From: Planococcus sp. PAMC 21323
GTDB lineage: Bacteria > Bacillota > Bacilli > Bacillales_A > Planococcaceae
NCBI RefSeq assembly: GCF_000785555.1
Contig: NZ_CP009129.1
Location: 1,612,001 to 1,676,000 of the forward strand
DNA length: 64,000 nt
Reading direction: 5' to 3'
Part shown: positions 50,772-59,170 of the stretch, piece after piece
Layout of the letters: the number at the start of each line of letters is the position of its first letter
Position numbering within the stretch: the stretch's first letter is position 1
Position numbers and translations under genes: made by a program
The notes under the pieces: model-generated
Told to the model about the DNA's origin: nothing
The model's input: only the letters and a program-made list of their open reading frames with translations
Databases searched by the model: none

Positions 50772-51539
50772 ATGAATTTACTAAAACAAATTAATGAACT
50801 AAACTTTGCACTTTTACAGTCCTTTTCCACGAAACATGATCGACCTTGGGGAACTTTTTTTTTGAACAGACAGCAACCCGATTATTATGACGCAAATCAC
50901 GCTTATATAAGTACACAACCCGAACACCCTGAGAAAGTAATCGACGAAGTAGTTTCATACTACAGATCGTATTCAATTACGCCACGGTTTTATTTAGACC
51001 ATGTCGATTCCCTAACAAAGTTTATCGCTCAGTTAAAAGAAAAAGGCTTTCAGTATGAAGAATTACCTCAACCAATTCAATTATGGAATAAAGAAATAAC
51101 AGCGCTCTTAATCCCTGAACATGTCACTGTTAAAAAAGTAGACAACTCGAATTATCAGGACGCATCGTGGGTTGAGTGCCAGATTAAAGAATTTGGTGGA
51201 AAAGCTGTTCGCGAAAAAGCTTTTGAAATAGAGTTTAATGACAATCGGTATACTCACTTTTTGTTAAAAGTTAATGGCAAACCGAGTTCGACTGCGTGTT
51301 TATTTGTTCATGGAAATCAAGGGCGGGTAGAAAGTGTTGCGACTGTCGAAGAATACAGAGGGCAAGGATTGATTGGATTTGTTTTGCAATGTATACAAAA
51401 ACAAGCTCAGACGATGCAGTTAGATTATTTGTGGGTTCACCCTATTAATGAGCAAGTTGAAAAAGTATATGGCCGCTACGGATTTTCCACAATCTATACC
51501 TTGCAATCTGGCCATGCTTTTATGGATGGGAAAGCATAA
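50772..51539 (+). CDS. GNAT family N-acetyltransferase, 255 aa
   Basis: A C-terminal GNAT domain (~120-255) with acetyl-CoA loop VEEYRGQGLIGFVL (R-G-Q-G-L-I-G, ~residue 196) and YLWVHPINEQVEKVYGRYGF. The N-terminal ~115 residues form a second, weaker acetyltransferase-like lobe. Substrate unknown. ATG 50772 chosen because AAGGATGGGG precedes it; the earlier ATG overlaps this site. Confidence 0.83.
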   Translation: MNLLKQINELNFALLQSFSTKHDRPWGTFFLNRQQPDYYDANHAYISTQPEHPEKVIDEVVSYYRSYSITPRFYLDHVDSLTKFIAQLKEKGFQYEELPQPIQLWNKEITALLIPEHVTVKKVDNSNYQDASWVECQIKEFGGKAVREKAFEIEFNDNRYTHFLLKVNGKPSSTACLFVHGNQGRVESVATVEEYRGQGLIGFVLQCIQKQAQTMQLDYLWVHPINEQVEKVYGRYGFSTIYTLQSGHAFMDGKA

Positions 51540-51602
51540 AAGAACTTCGGGATTAAATTAGTATTGATTCTTAACGAGAAACTTGAATGATCGGAGACTG
51601 TC

Positions 51603-51752
51603 ATGAAAAAGAAAAAGAAAAAAGACAGCTGCTTTACAGATTGCGTTAAAGATCTAAGTTTTGAAGTTGTGGCTCATATGCTATTCTCCGCTATATGGAA
51701 CATAGTATTATTCATCCCTAGACTGTTGATTCGGTTATTTAGCAGTATCTAA
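51603..51752 (+). CDS. 49-aa small membrane protein with poly-Lys N-terminus
   Basis: Reads MKKKKKKDSCFTDCVKDLSF, then a hydrophobic/aromatic helix (AHMLFSAIWNIVLFIPRLLI) and RLFSSI. The pattern (Lys-rich start, Cys-x3-Cys, one membrane helix with a Pro-Arg end) resembles small Bacillales proteins I have seen as conserved hypotheticals. SD CGGAGA lies 6 nt upstream. Function unknown. Confidence 0.6.
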   Translation: MKKKKKKDSCFTDCVKDLSFEVVAHMLFSAIWNIVLFIPRLLIRLFSSI

Positions 51753-51798
51753 CTTTCTTCGATTTTCATCTAACTTAATTATTGGTCACAATACAAAT

Positions 51799-51825
51799 TA
51801 AAAAGCCATCCATTTAGGATGACTT
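51799..51825 (-). terminator. Rho-independent terminator
   Basis: AGTCATCC / GGATGGCT stem (one G-T pair) with TTTTTAATTT leftward, at the 3' end of the 68-aa gene. Confidence 0.75.
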
Positions 51826-52020
51826 GAATAGTGAAATTTGAATACCTTCAGCTGATGGTGGGCGAAGAGTAATGGTACTTCCCATTTCTTCTACCGTATA
51901 ATCTTTTAAATATTCTTCTACGTCATTTGCATGCTCAGCCACTGCTTCTCGAATAAGCTCTTTAATAATTAACGAACTGCTTTTTTGACCTAATACTACT
52001 CCATTGACCGTAAGATTCAC
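51814..52020 (-). CDS. Hypothetical protein, 68 aa
   Basis: Soluble 68-residue protein (MNLTVNGVVLGQKSSSLIIK start) with beta-helix-helix-beta composition and the C-terminal ITLRPPSAEGIQISLF. SD GGAGGG-type site upstream and its own terminator. No family recognised. Confidence 0.6.
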   Translation of the reverse strand: MNLTVNGVVLGQKSSSLIIKELIREAVAEHANDVEEYLKDYTVEEMGSTITLRPPSAEGIQISLFKSS

Positions 52021-52412
52021 CTGAAACCCTCCTATGTATACTTAAAAGATATCATAAACTTATTAACAAAAAACGTATACATGGACCTAATATTTTTAAT
52101 TATTTTTAGTAAAAATAGATACATTATTGTCTTTTGTATCATTAAATGATTTTATGTGCCTACAATATACGATATTTATAATACCAAACACCTCAAACAA
52201 TCCTATTTCTACCAAAATAAAAAACTACCCGGCCCGGGTAGTTTTTTATTTTGATCGTAGATTTGTTCTATCAAAAATCATGACACATAAGCATTTACGC
52301 ATTTCTAGCAGTGTTATTTACAATTTCTACTCCACTGTCTTCACTTTATATTATTAGCATTAGAATAATATATTGACGCGTTTTCAAAAATTAGGTCTAA
52401 AGACTTTATTTA
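52021..52412. other. AT-rich gene-free stretch with an orphan terminator
   Basis: About 390 bases without a supported gene. It holds a strong hairpin (52221-52248) but no coding region clearly ends there. The rightward frame through it has no SD and low-complexity composition, so I reject it. Confidence 0.4.
52221..52248. terminator. Orphan bidirectional terminator
   Basis: AAAACTACCC / GGGTAGTTTT around GGCCC, with A-run and T-run on the two sides. No adjacent gene stop. Confidence 0.7.
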
Positions 52413-52703
52413 TTAAAATTTACTATTTATAAAATCTAACATTCTGCTAAAAACATCGTAGTCAAACCATTCCACGGTCATACTTTGAACATATTCACCC
52501 TCTTTTTGAAGTTCTAAGTTATTTGAAGACAACTGGACAACCTTTGTATCATCTACTTCACTTTCTTGTTTATTGATTTTTTGATTATTAAATTCATGAA
52601 TTAATTTATGATAGAAAGAATCACGTTTTTCACGACTTTCAAATTCCCACGATTCGTATTTTCCACTAGATAAAATTTCTATCGAATAAACGTTATTATT
52701 CAT
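52413..52703 (-). CDS. Hypothetical protein, 96 aa
   Basis: Soluble, rich in Asn/Glu/Ser. It starts MNNNVYSIEILSSGKYESWE and ends VFSRMLDFINSKF. SD TTAGGAGGAA is strong. Base composition is AT-rich, unlike ypgR next door. No family recognised; could be an accessory gene. Confidence 0.6.
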   Translation of the reverse strand: MNNNVYSIEILSSGKYESWEFESREKRDSFYHKLIHEFNNQKINKQESEVDDTKVVQLSSNNLELQKEGEYVQSMTVEWFDYDVFSRMLDFINSKF

Positions 52704-52806
52704 TCGTGATTCCTCCTAAAAAAGATGAATGTTTGACCTAACCAACTTAAATGCTCTTTACCTCTTTAGGTCTATTTGAAAACATTTTACTGTTTTGCTT
52801 TTAAAT

Positions 52807-52845
52807 AAAAAATTCCGGTGACTTTTGGAGTCACCGGAATTTTTC
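52807..52845. terminator. Bidirectional terminator
   Basis: AAAAATTCCGGTGACT / AGTCACCGGAATTTTT arms with 5-nt loop, directly after ypgR. Confidence 0.9.
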
Positions 52846-53974
52846 ATTTACCTTTCATCGCTTGTCGAGCTTCGGTCATTTGTTTCCATACTGAACCTTT
52901 CGCATCTTCACCTTCTGTGATGCGTGCAATGGCCATTTTAATTTGTAATTTCACTTCAAATTCCTGTTCATTTTCTGCTAGCTTAAGTGCTGGTAAAGCG
53001 GTTTCTGTTCCCGTTTCGTAAAGAAACATCGCCGCTCTCCATCGAACCAATTTATTTTTATCTTGTAAGGTTTCGATCATGATCGGCTCAAACTCTTCAA
53101 ATCCTAGATCACTAATCGTATCTCCTGCAGTTCTTCTTACAGCCCAACTTTTGTCTTTCATGGCACGTTCTACATAAGGAACTACAGCTTTATCATCGAT
53201 ATCACCTAAGAAAATCGCAGCTTGTCTGCGAATTGACATTTTTTCGTCATCTAAGGCAAGAGATAATAAAGGCAAATCTTCAAGATCTGCTTCAATCATT
53301 TGATCTAACAATTGGAAACGTGTTTGCCAGTCAGGAGCATTAAATTCTTCGGGAGAAATTTTACGTCCACGAGGTGCAGCTTCGTGTTGTTCTAAATCTT
53401 TTTTTGTTGACAGTGCATCTAAGCGCTCTTGTGGATAAGCTGCTTCGATTTCTTCAACCATGCTGTTACCGATTTCGGCTTTATCGCCATAACGTACGCC
53501 GTAATCCGCCCATTTACGCTGAAACAAGTAATTTTCTTCTGTCGGATCCATCACTTTTTTCATTGCCAGAACAAAGCGCTCAGACATTCCAATACGTTCT
53601 TCAGAAGCACTATCGAACACTTTTACTTGAAGGGGAATGCCTTTGAATTCTTGCACATGAACATAAACTTCGCCAAAATGTTCATCTATTTCGATTTCGT
53701 CTCCTGTATGCTCACGATCTTCGCCAAATACTGCTCTTACTTGCGCTAAAATCGCTTCCCAATCAAACTTTGAAATGCGCTCGACTGCCAAAAAGTCTGC
53801 CACGTGATAGACGCCCTTGACGCCGTCTATTGTTAGTAACTCTTGAACTTCTTTCGGAGCATTTTCTATATTGGCTTTATTATAATTATGGCTTTTACCA
53901 AACGGCAACTCTTGGTCAATAATTACTTTCATCGTATTCGGGCTTGGTGTCGGTTCTATCGTTAAAATTTTCAC
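52844..53974 (-). CDS. ypgR: Conserved virulence factor C family protein (YpgR), 376 aa
   Basis: N-terminal NFU-like domain (1-~85; ILTIEPTPSPNTMKVIIDQE, as in the Fe-S scaffold NifU N-domain). A middle region follows, then C-terminal HEAT repeats (~215-360; repeated SIRRQAAIFLGDI / WAVRRTAGDTISDL / LVRWRAAMFLYETG). It is the orthologue of S. aureus CvfC and B. subtilis YpgR. Molecular function not established. It is followed leftward by a strong terminator. Confidence 0.9.
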   Translation of the reverse strand: MKILTIEPTPSPNTMKVIIDQELPFGKSHNYNKANIENAPKEVQELLTIDGVKGVYHVADFLAVERISKFDWEAILAQVRAVFGEDREHTGDEIEIDEHFGEVYVHVQEFKGIPLQVKVFDSASEERIGMSERFVLAMKKVMDPTEENYLFQRKWADYGVRYGDKAEIGNSMVEEIEAAYPQERLDALSTKKDLEQHEAAPRGRKISPEEFNAPDWQTRFQLLDQMIEADLEDLPLLSLALDDEKMSIRRQAAIFLGDIDDKAVVPYVERAMKDKSWAVRRTAGDTISDLGFEEFEPIMIETLQDKNKLVRWRAAMFLYETGTETALPALKLAENEQEFEVKLQIKMAIARITEGEDAKGSVWKQMTEARQAMKGK

Positions 53975-53999
53975 GAAAATCCCTCCTGCAATTAGTCAA

Positions 54000-55883
54000 T
54001 CACGCTTCTGCGATTTCTTGAAGATGAGTCCATCGCTCGATTAACGCATCGTATTCTTCTGTCAACGTATTTACTTCTTCTGTTAGCTTTTGTAATTTAT
54101 CGTAATCAGAACCAGCTAAAGCCATTTCTTCTTCTCGCGCTTCAATTTTTGCTTCTGCTTCCGCGATTTTTTCTAAAATATTGTCATACTCTACTTGTTC
54201 TTTATACGACATTTTCTTTTTTGCCTTAACAGGTTGAGGTTGCACTACTTCTGTTTCAACCAATTGTTGTTCTGCTAATGCAACAGGGTTGTTTTTTTCT
54301 TTAATAAACTCTGAGTATAAACCTTGATATTCTTCGATTTTACCAGTCCCTGTGGTCCATAATTTCTGTGCAATGCGATCAAGGAAAAAGCGATCATGCG
54401 AAATCGTAATGACAACGCCAGGGAAGTTTTCTAAGAAATCTTCCAAAACGGAAAGTGTTTGAATATCTAAATCATTTGTTGGCTCATCTAAAAACAAAAT
54501 ATTTGGCTGTTCCATTAATAATTTTAGCAAGTACAGACGTTTACGCTCGCCACCAGATAATTTACCGATTTGTGTGCCGTGACCGTTTGACGGGAACAAA
54601 AAGCGCTCCAGCATTTGAGTGGCCGAAAGACGGACGCCTTTTTCGGCTTCAAAATCACTTGACGTTTCTTGAATGTATTCGATCATTCGTTGAGACTCGT
54701 CCATTTCTGGCAAATGTTGCGTAAAGTGAGCAATTTTCACTGTGCTGCCGTATTCCATTTTTCCAGTCGTCGGTTCAAGTTCGCCCGCCAACATCTTCAT
54801 TAACGTAGATTTCCCCGCACCATTAGGTCCGACAATTCCAATCCGATCTCCGCCTTGTAATAGGAAGTCGAATCCGCTGAAGATTTGTTTGTCGCCGTAT
54901 GCTACGCCCATATTCTTACCTTCGATAATTTTCTTACCAAGACGTTGGCTTTGCATTGACAACTCAAGTGATGTATTGTCATTTTCTTTTTGAACGTTTT
55001 CTTTAATTTCATCAAAACGTTGAATCCGTGCTTTTTGTTTTGTCGAACGTGCTTTGGCACCACGACGAATCCATTTTAACTCTGAGCGGAAACGGTTTTC
55101 AAGTTTCTGCTGAGACGACGCATTCATTTCATCGCGAATCGCTTTGTTTTCAAGGTAATCGCCGTAGTTTCCTTTATGTGTATACATGGTTTGATCAGCA
55201 ATTTCGAAAATATGAGTAGACACTGCATCTAAGAAGTAACGATCATGCGTTACGAAAAGCATGGCCGATCCCATACGTAATAGTGTTTCTTGTAACCATT
55301 CTGTTGAAACAGCATCAAGATGGTTCGTTGGCTCATCCAAAAGGATTAAATCAGCTGGTTCGATCAATGCTTTTGCAAGAGCAACACGTTTACGCTGACC
55401 GCCTGACAATTCGCCAACCACTTGATCGTACATATCAATTCCTAGTTTGGATAGAGCTGTTTTGGCAAGTGCGTTAATATCCCATGCGTTTTCTTGTTCC
55501 ATTTTTTCTTGAATATCCATCAATTCATCTTGCAATTGTGTCGAACTCGAATCGACCATCATATTTTTCAATGCATTTTCATATGCGCGGTTTAACGCAA
55601 GAATCGGTGATTTTCCGGAGAATACCGTTTCAAGCACGGTTAATGACTCGTCAAATTCAGGCTCTTGCATCAAATACGTAATTTGATATTTTTTCGGATG
55701 ATCCATTACAACACTGTCTGCATCCATTGACCCTGCTAAAATCGACATTAACGTCGATTTTCCTGTTCCGTTTACACCGATTAATCCAGCACGTTCTCCC
55801 GGATACAGTGAAAACTCAACATCCTTGAATAACGTTTTGGCTCCAACTGTTTTTGTTAATTTCGTAATATTTAAGTGGCTCAT
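54000..55883 (-). CDS. yfmR: ABC-F ATPase YfmR (Uup-like), 627 aa
   Basis: Two intact ABC domains: Walker A GVNGTGKST / GPNGAGKST, signatures LSGGQRKR / LSGGERKR and Walker B LILLDEPTNHLD / ILFLDEPTNDLD. An interdomain linker and a C-terminal coiled-coil (~555-627) give the Uup/YfmR layout. Such proteins bind the ribosomal E site and relieve stalling, e.g. at polyproline. The 3' overlap with ypgQ (4 nt) suggests co-transcription. Confidence 0.92.
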   Translation of the reverse strand: MSHLNITKLTKTVGAKTLFKDVEFSLYPGERAGLIGVNGTGKSTLMSILAGSMDADSVVMDHPKKYQITYLMQEPEFDESLTVLETVFSGKSPILALNRAYENALKNMMVDSSSTQLQDELMDIQEKMEQENAWDINALAKTALSKLGIDMYDQVVGELSGGQRKRVALAKALIEPADLILLDEPTNHLDAVSTEWLQETLLRMGSAMLFVTHDRYFLDAVSTHIFEIADQTMYTHKGNYGDYLENKAIRDEMNASSQQKLENRFRSELKWIRRGAKARSTKQKARIQRFDEIKENVQKENDNTSLELSMQSQRLGKKIIEGKNMGVAYGDKQIFSGFDFLLQGGDRIGIVGPNGAGKSTLMKMLAGELEPTTGKMEYGSTVKIAHFTQHLPEMDESQRMIEYIQETSSDFEAEKGVRLSATQMLERFLFPSNGHGTQIGKLSGGERKRLYLLKLLMEQPNILFLDEPTNDLDIQTLSVLEDFLENFPGVVITISHDRFFLDRIAQKLWTTGTGKIEEYQGLYSEFIKEKNNPVALAEQQLVETEVVQPQPVKAKKKMSYKEQVEYDNILEKIAEAEAKIEAREEEMALAGSDYDKLQKLTEEVNTLTEEYDALIERWTHLQEIAEA

Positions 55884-56515
55884 TTATTCCCATCCGTTTC
55901 TGTTTGAAGTTGCTTTAAAAAGGATAGCATAAATTCATGGCGTTCTTCAGCCATCTGCTTACCAGTTTCCGTTGTCATTTGATCTTTGAGTAATAAAAGC
56001 TTTTCGTAAAAATGCGTAACGCTACTCGTTTGTGCTTCCCGATATTCCTGCTCGGTCATTTCTGTGCGTGCTTTTTCGTTCCAATCATATAACTTGCGAC
56101 CTTTGGCTCCACCATATGCAAAAGCGCGGGCAATGCCAATAGCACCAATTGCATCTAAGCGATCTGCGTCTTGAACAATTTTGGCTTCAATACTTGTTGC
56201 AGACTTCCCATTGCCACCTTTAAAGGATACAGACGCTATGACCTCTTGTATTTTTTGTTGCTGCTCGTCTGTCAGATTTAATCGATTTAATATATCACTC
56301 TCTAAATCCTCGTCTGGCTTTTTGTATTTCGGGTCTGAAACGTCGTGAAGCAATACCGCTAACTCTACGATAAAGGCATCCGCGTTTTCTTGCGCCAAAA
56401 TTATTTTGGCATTTTTCATGACGCGTTCAATATGCTGCCAATCGTGGCTTGCATCAAACTGCTCATAAATTTTGCTTACTTCATTTTCACATTGATTGAT
56501 TTTTTCCTGATCCAT
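55880..56515 (-). CDS. ypgQ: HD-domain phosphohydrolase YpgQ, 211 aa
   Basis: HD-superfamily metal-dependent hydrolase: SHDWQHIERVMKNA (~residue 23), the HD pair in AVLLHDVSD (~residue 58), and the distal Asp in VQDADRLDAIGAIG (~residue 130). B. subtilis YpgQ hydrolyses (d)NTPs. Start ATG 56515 after GGAGCGGAAGA; a longer frame would run through the csp promoter at 56590-56618. Confidence 0.88.
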   Translation of the reverse strand: MDQEKINQCENEVSKIYEQFDASHDWQHIERVMKNAKIILAQENADAFIVELAVLLHDVSDPKYKKPDEDLESDILNRLNLTDEQQQKIQEVIASVSFKGGNGKSATSIEAKIVQDADRLDAIGAIGIARAFAYGGAKGRKLYDWNEKARTEMTEQEYREAQTSSVTHFYEKLLLLKDQMTTETGKQMAEERHEFMLSFLKQLQTETDGNK

Positions 56516-56589
56516 TCTTCCGCTCCAATCACTTGTTTCTTCTATTATAACCTGAATTGATGGTAAAATGCCTGTATTCCCAGCGATTA

Positions 56590-56618
56590 TTGACGTTTCT
56601 ATAAGCTTCATGTATAGT
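56590..56618 (+). promoter_or_regulatory. Sigma-A promoter of second csp gene
   Basis: TTGACG, 17 nt, TATAGT. The transcript starts near 56625, giving a ~55-nt leader before the csp ATG at 56681. Confidence 0.75.
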
Positions 56619-56680
56619 ATAGCCATCCATAACATGGCATTTATAGGTCCATGACATACTCAATATTAGGGGGAACTTGT

Positions 56681-56890
56681 ATGAACCAAGGTACAGTAAA
56701 ATGGTTTAACTCAGAAAAAGGTTACGGATTTATTGAGTATAATGATGGCGACGATGTATTTGTCCATTTTACAGGCATCCAAGGTGACGGGTTTCGTACA
56801 TTAACTGAAGGCAAAATTGTATCATTCGATATTATTGATGGCAATCGTGGTCCACAAGCTGCCAATGTAATCGAAGTCGATCCAGAATAA
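56681..56890 (+). CDS. csp: Cold shock protein (CspA family), second copy, 69 aa
   Basis: [20 protein letters not shown] with RNP1 (KGYGFI) and RNP2 (VFVHF) intact and [11 protein letters not shown] at the end. RNA chaperone. Paralogous to the gene at 20893 but with a short, unstructured leader, so it is probably regulated differently. ATG 56681 with AGGGGGAAC upstream. Confidence 0.95.
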   Translation: MNQGTVKWFNSEKGYGFIEYNDGDDVFVHFTGIQGDGFRTLTEGKIVSFDIIDGNRGPQAANVIEVDPE

Positions 56891-56900
56891 TAAATCAAAT

Positions 56901-56936
56901 AAAAGCAGGGACGGAAATTCCGTTCCTGCTTTTTGT
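56901..56936. terminator. Bidirectional terminator
   Basis: AAAAGCAGGGACGGAA / TTCCGTTCCTGCTTTT arms (one mismatch), between convergent csp and the zinc-finger gene. Confidence 0.85.
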
Positions 56937-56953
56937 ATATCCATAGAAAACAT

Positions 56954-57154
56954 TTATTGTTGTGTACCGGTTCCAACTTTGTTAAGTTCATTACCTAAAA
57001 ACTGCAATTGCGCACCAACTGTACAGTTACTTATGCAAAACCGGTGAGCAGCTGTTTTTCCATCATCTTTACGAAGCTGGTTTTTCACAAAACAACCGTC
57101 ACAATAAGTCGTTAGCATTTCATCAATTTCTTTTATAATAGAAATTTTCTTCAC
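56954..57154 (-). CDS. Zinc-finger domain protein, 66 aa
   Basis: Short protein with a Cys-rich pattern CDGCF-N15-HRFC-ISNC (C18, C21, H37, C40, C44 approx.), matching the zinc-finger family PF10782 of Bacillales. It probably binds zinc; role unknown. SD AAGAGGTG lies upstream. Confidence 0.8.
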   Translation of the reverse strand: MKKISIIKEIDEMLTTYCDGCFVKNQLRKDDGKTAAHRFCISNCTVGAQLQFLGNELNKVGTGTQQ

Positions 57155-57252
57155 TCTGTCACCTCTTAACGAAACTTCATTTTTTCATTCTACTACGCAT
57201 TTGTTTTTTATACCAACAATAGTTATACTAACTGAGGACATTTTTAAGGTAC

Positions 57253-57293
57253 CAAGCGGTTCGCAAATTCCCGCTTTACCAAAACTAAGGAGG
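57253..57293 (+). promoter_or_regulatory. preQ1-I riboswitch (translational)
   Basis: Compact element. P1 AGCGG (57255-57259) pairs with CCGCT (57271-57275) around loop TTCGCAAATTC, followed by an A-rich tail TTTACCAAAACTAAGGAGG. The core GGTTCGCA...CCC...AAAACTAAGG matches preQ1 class I. Aligned with the Thermoanaerobacter tengcongensis aptamer, its G11-C30 pair is an A-U pair here, while the C9-G33 pair that captures the SD is kept. preQ1 binding should hide AAGGAGG and repress the transporter gene. Confidence 0.82.
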
Positions 57294-57300
57294 AAATTTT

Positions 57301-57984
57301 TTGTTTAATGAATTTTGGGGACTTGGCTTTGCCTTGTTCAATTTTGTTCTATTATTAATTATGTATAAGTTTTTTGGGAAAACAGGCTTGTTTGCATGGG
57401 TCGCGATTTCTACTGTTCTTGCCAACATTCAAGTTACAAAAACCATTGAAATTATTGGTCTTACTGCTACTCTCGGCAACAGTCTGTATGCCTCAACATT
57501 TTTAGCAACCGATATTTTAAATGAAAAATACGGCAAAAAAGAAGCGAAAAAAGCGGTTTGGCTTGGATTCTCGTCACTCCTTATCATGGTGCTAGTCATG
57601 CAATTCGGTATTAAATTTATACCCGCTGACAGTGATTTTGCACAAAGCTCATTAGAAACGATTTTCGGTCTTATTCCGCAAATTGCCATCGGTAGTATGA
57701 TTGCATATCTTGCCAGTCAACATTTAGATGTTCTCATTTTCGGTGCACTTCGCAAAATTTTTCCGAAGGATAGCCAATTTTGGATACGTAATAACGGTTC
57801 CACATTACTTAGTCAATTACTGGACACGTTAATTTTTACTTCGATTGCGTTTTGGGGTGTATTTCCATTTGACGTGTGGATTCAAATATTCTTCTCGACG
57901 TATTTATTGAAATTTATTGTCTCAATCCTAGATACGCCATTTGGCTACTTAGCTAAAATGATTAAACCCATTGACGAAAAGTAG
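57301..57984 (+). CDS. ypdP: Queuosine precursor transporter (YpdP/YhhQ, VUT family), 227 aa
   Basis: A six-helix membrane protein of the VUT/COG1738 family. GLTATLGNSLYASTFLATDI (~residue 60) with LNEKYGKKEAKKAV, and a second repeat with STYLLKFIVSILDTPFGYLA near the C-terminus, are diagnostic. It takes up queuosine precursors (preQ0/preQ1/queuine). TTG start with AAGGAGG, the SD being part of the upstream preQ1 riboswitch, which supports the substrate assignment. Followed 8 nt later by ypdQ. Confidence 0.92.
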   Translation: MFNEFWGLGFALFNFVLLLIMYKFFGKTGLFAWVAISTVLANIQVTKTIEIIGLTATLGNSLYASTFLATDILNEKYGKKEAKKAVWLGFSSLLIMVLVMQFGIKFIPADSDFAQSSLETIFGLIPQIAIGSMIAYLASQHLDVLIFGALRKIFPKDSQFWIRNNGSTLLSQLLDTLIFTSIAFWGVFPFDVWIQIFFSTYLLKFIVSILDTPFGYLAKMIKPIDEK

Positions 57985-57992
57985 GTGATTAG

Positions 57993-58382
57993 ATGCTAGA
58001 AGTGTTTGTAGATGCAGCAAGTGCAGGTACACCACAAGTTAGTGCAGTCGGCGTTTTTATCCGTGGTGAAGGTCATGTCATTCACTGGAGCGAATATGTG
58101 GGTGAAATGGACAATCATACGGCAGAATTCACAGCACTTGTTAAAGGATTGGAGCTTGTAAAAGATCTGTCTCCTCAAATGATTTCGATTAAATCTGATT
58201 CACAAGTGACGGTTGATGCGTTCGAAAGACGATTTATTAAAAACCCGAAATTCAAACCTTTACTTGAACGTGCGCTAGAGATTGGAGATCAATTTGAGTA
58301 TTGCTTTATAAAATGGATCCCTGATTCTCAAAATCGCGCGGCAGATGCCCTTGCTAGAACTGAACTTCGAGCACATAAATAA
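57993..58382 (+). CDS. ypdQ: RNase HI-like protein (YpdQ-like), 129 aa
   Basis: RNase H fold with all four acidic catalytic positions: D7 (VDAASAG), E45 (HTAEFTAL), D69 (IKSDSQV) and D118 (RAADALA). It is expected to cut RNA in RNA-DNA hybrids, although B. subtilis YpdQ showed no clear activity in published tests as I recall. Co-transcribed with the queuosine-precursor transporter, the same pair as ypdP-ypdQ. Confidence 0.88.
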   Translation: MLEVFVDAASAGTPQVSAVGVFIRGEGHVIHWSEYVGEMDNHTAEFTALVKGLELVKDLSPQMISIKSDSQVTVDAFERRFIKNPKFKPLLERALEIGDQFEYCFIKWIPDSQNRAADALARTELRAHK

Positions 58383-58394
58383 CTTCATCAATTT

Positions 58395-58428
58395 ACAGCC
58401 GTCCTTAATTTTTATGGACGGCTGTTGT
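58395..58428 (+). terminator. Probable terminator of ypdPQ
   Basis: ACAGCCGTCC / GGACGGCTGT perfect stem; the following T-run is weak (TGTCCTTTCT). Confidence 0.6.
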
Positions 58429-58497
58429 CCTTTCTATGCATACGTTAGAGCTAAAGTCTGATAAGATTAAGCTATCATCTATTATTGGAGGCAGCTC

Positions 58498-58707
58498 ATG
58501 AGAACAAAACTTGGTACCGCACTTGATATTTTCATTTTGGTTATTGGACCGTGGATCGTTTATACACGAATCAATGAAATGATGCAAAATGGAGTTTCCG
58601 TTTATCCTATGATTTCGGTTGTGATTGTCACGATTGCGGTTATTTTTTCGGTTTACAATTTGTACTTATTATTTGGTCGTAAACAACAAGACCACATGAA
58701 AAAATAA
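58498..58707 (+). CDS. Small membrane protein, 69 aa
   Basis: Two hydrophobic helices (DIFILVIGPWIVY and ISVVIVTIAVIFSVYNLYLL) joined by a short polar loop and ending in a Lys-rich tail. SD ATTGGAGG is strong. 20 nt before the next membrane-protein gene, so likely co-transcribed. Function unknown. Confidence 0.68.
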   Translation: MRTKLGTALDIFILVIGPWIVYTRINEMMQNGVSVYPMISVVIVTIAVIFSVYNLYLLFGRKQQDHMKK

Positions 58708-58727
58708 ATGGAAAAGAGGCTTTAAAC

Positions 58728-59042
58728 GTGAAATCGCTGTTGTTTTATTTTATTCCACTCGTGGTTTTTGCAGTAATCAATAATGTAATTCCAGCCTTTT
58801 CGTGGCCACATTATTTGGTTTTATTGATAGCTTTTCTTATTTTCCAGCTAGCACGTACTCGCTATCCAAAAGATGCGATTCCATTTATTGCAAAACTCAC
58901 ACAAGCTGCTTTTTACATATTGACAGTCGCTACTATTTTCCGCGATCAGTACTTAAATCCATTAGTAATCAATGTGTTACTAGGCGTTACGCTTGGATTT
59001 GTCATCGTTGAAATTATGCAAACGAAAAAAAAGCCAGTTTAA
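58728..59042 (+). CDS. Small membrane protein, 104 aa
   Basis: GTG start after AAAAGAGG. About three hydrophobic helices cover most of the length; the sequence begins MKSLLFYFIPLVVFAVINNV and ends with a Lys-rich tail. No family recognised. Forms a two-gene unit with the preceding 69-aa gene, closed by a terminator. Confidence 0.66.
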   Translation: MKSLLFYFIPLVVFAVINNVIPAFSWPHYLVLLIAFLIFQLARTRYPKDAIPFIAKLTQAAFYILTVATIFRDQYLNPLVINVLLGVTLGFVIVEIMQTKKKPV

Positions 59043-59048
59043 TTTATT

Positions 59049-59088
59049 AAAGACCTTAGCCCACTCGAGTCGGTTAAGGTCTTTTTAT
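59049..59088 (+). terminator. Rho-independent terminator
   Basis: AAAGACCTTA / TAAGGTCTTT stem followed by TT, after the 104-aa gene. Confidence 0.72.
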
Positions 59089-59170
59089 GTGTAGAATTTT
59101 TTATCCAACTTATTGTATTATTTACTATCGGCGCACGGTTCTATTAAAATAATGTAAAGGAGGTTTTTTC

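Noticed and set aside
52127-52357. Rightward 76-aa frame
   Set aside because: No ribosome-binding site, low-complexity composition, and the frame runs through the orphan terminator.
56516-56635. N-terminal 40-residue extension of YpgQ
   Set aside because: It would read through the csp promoter (56590-56618). ATG 56515 has its own SD and gives the family length.
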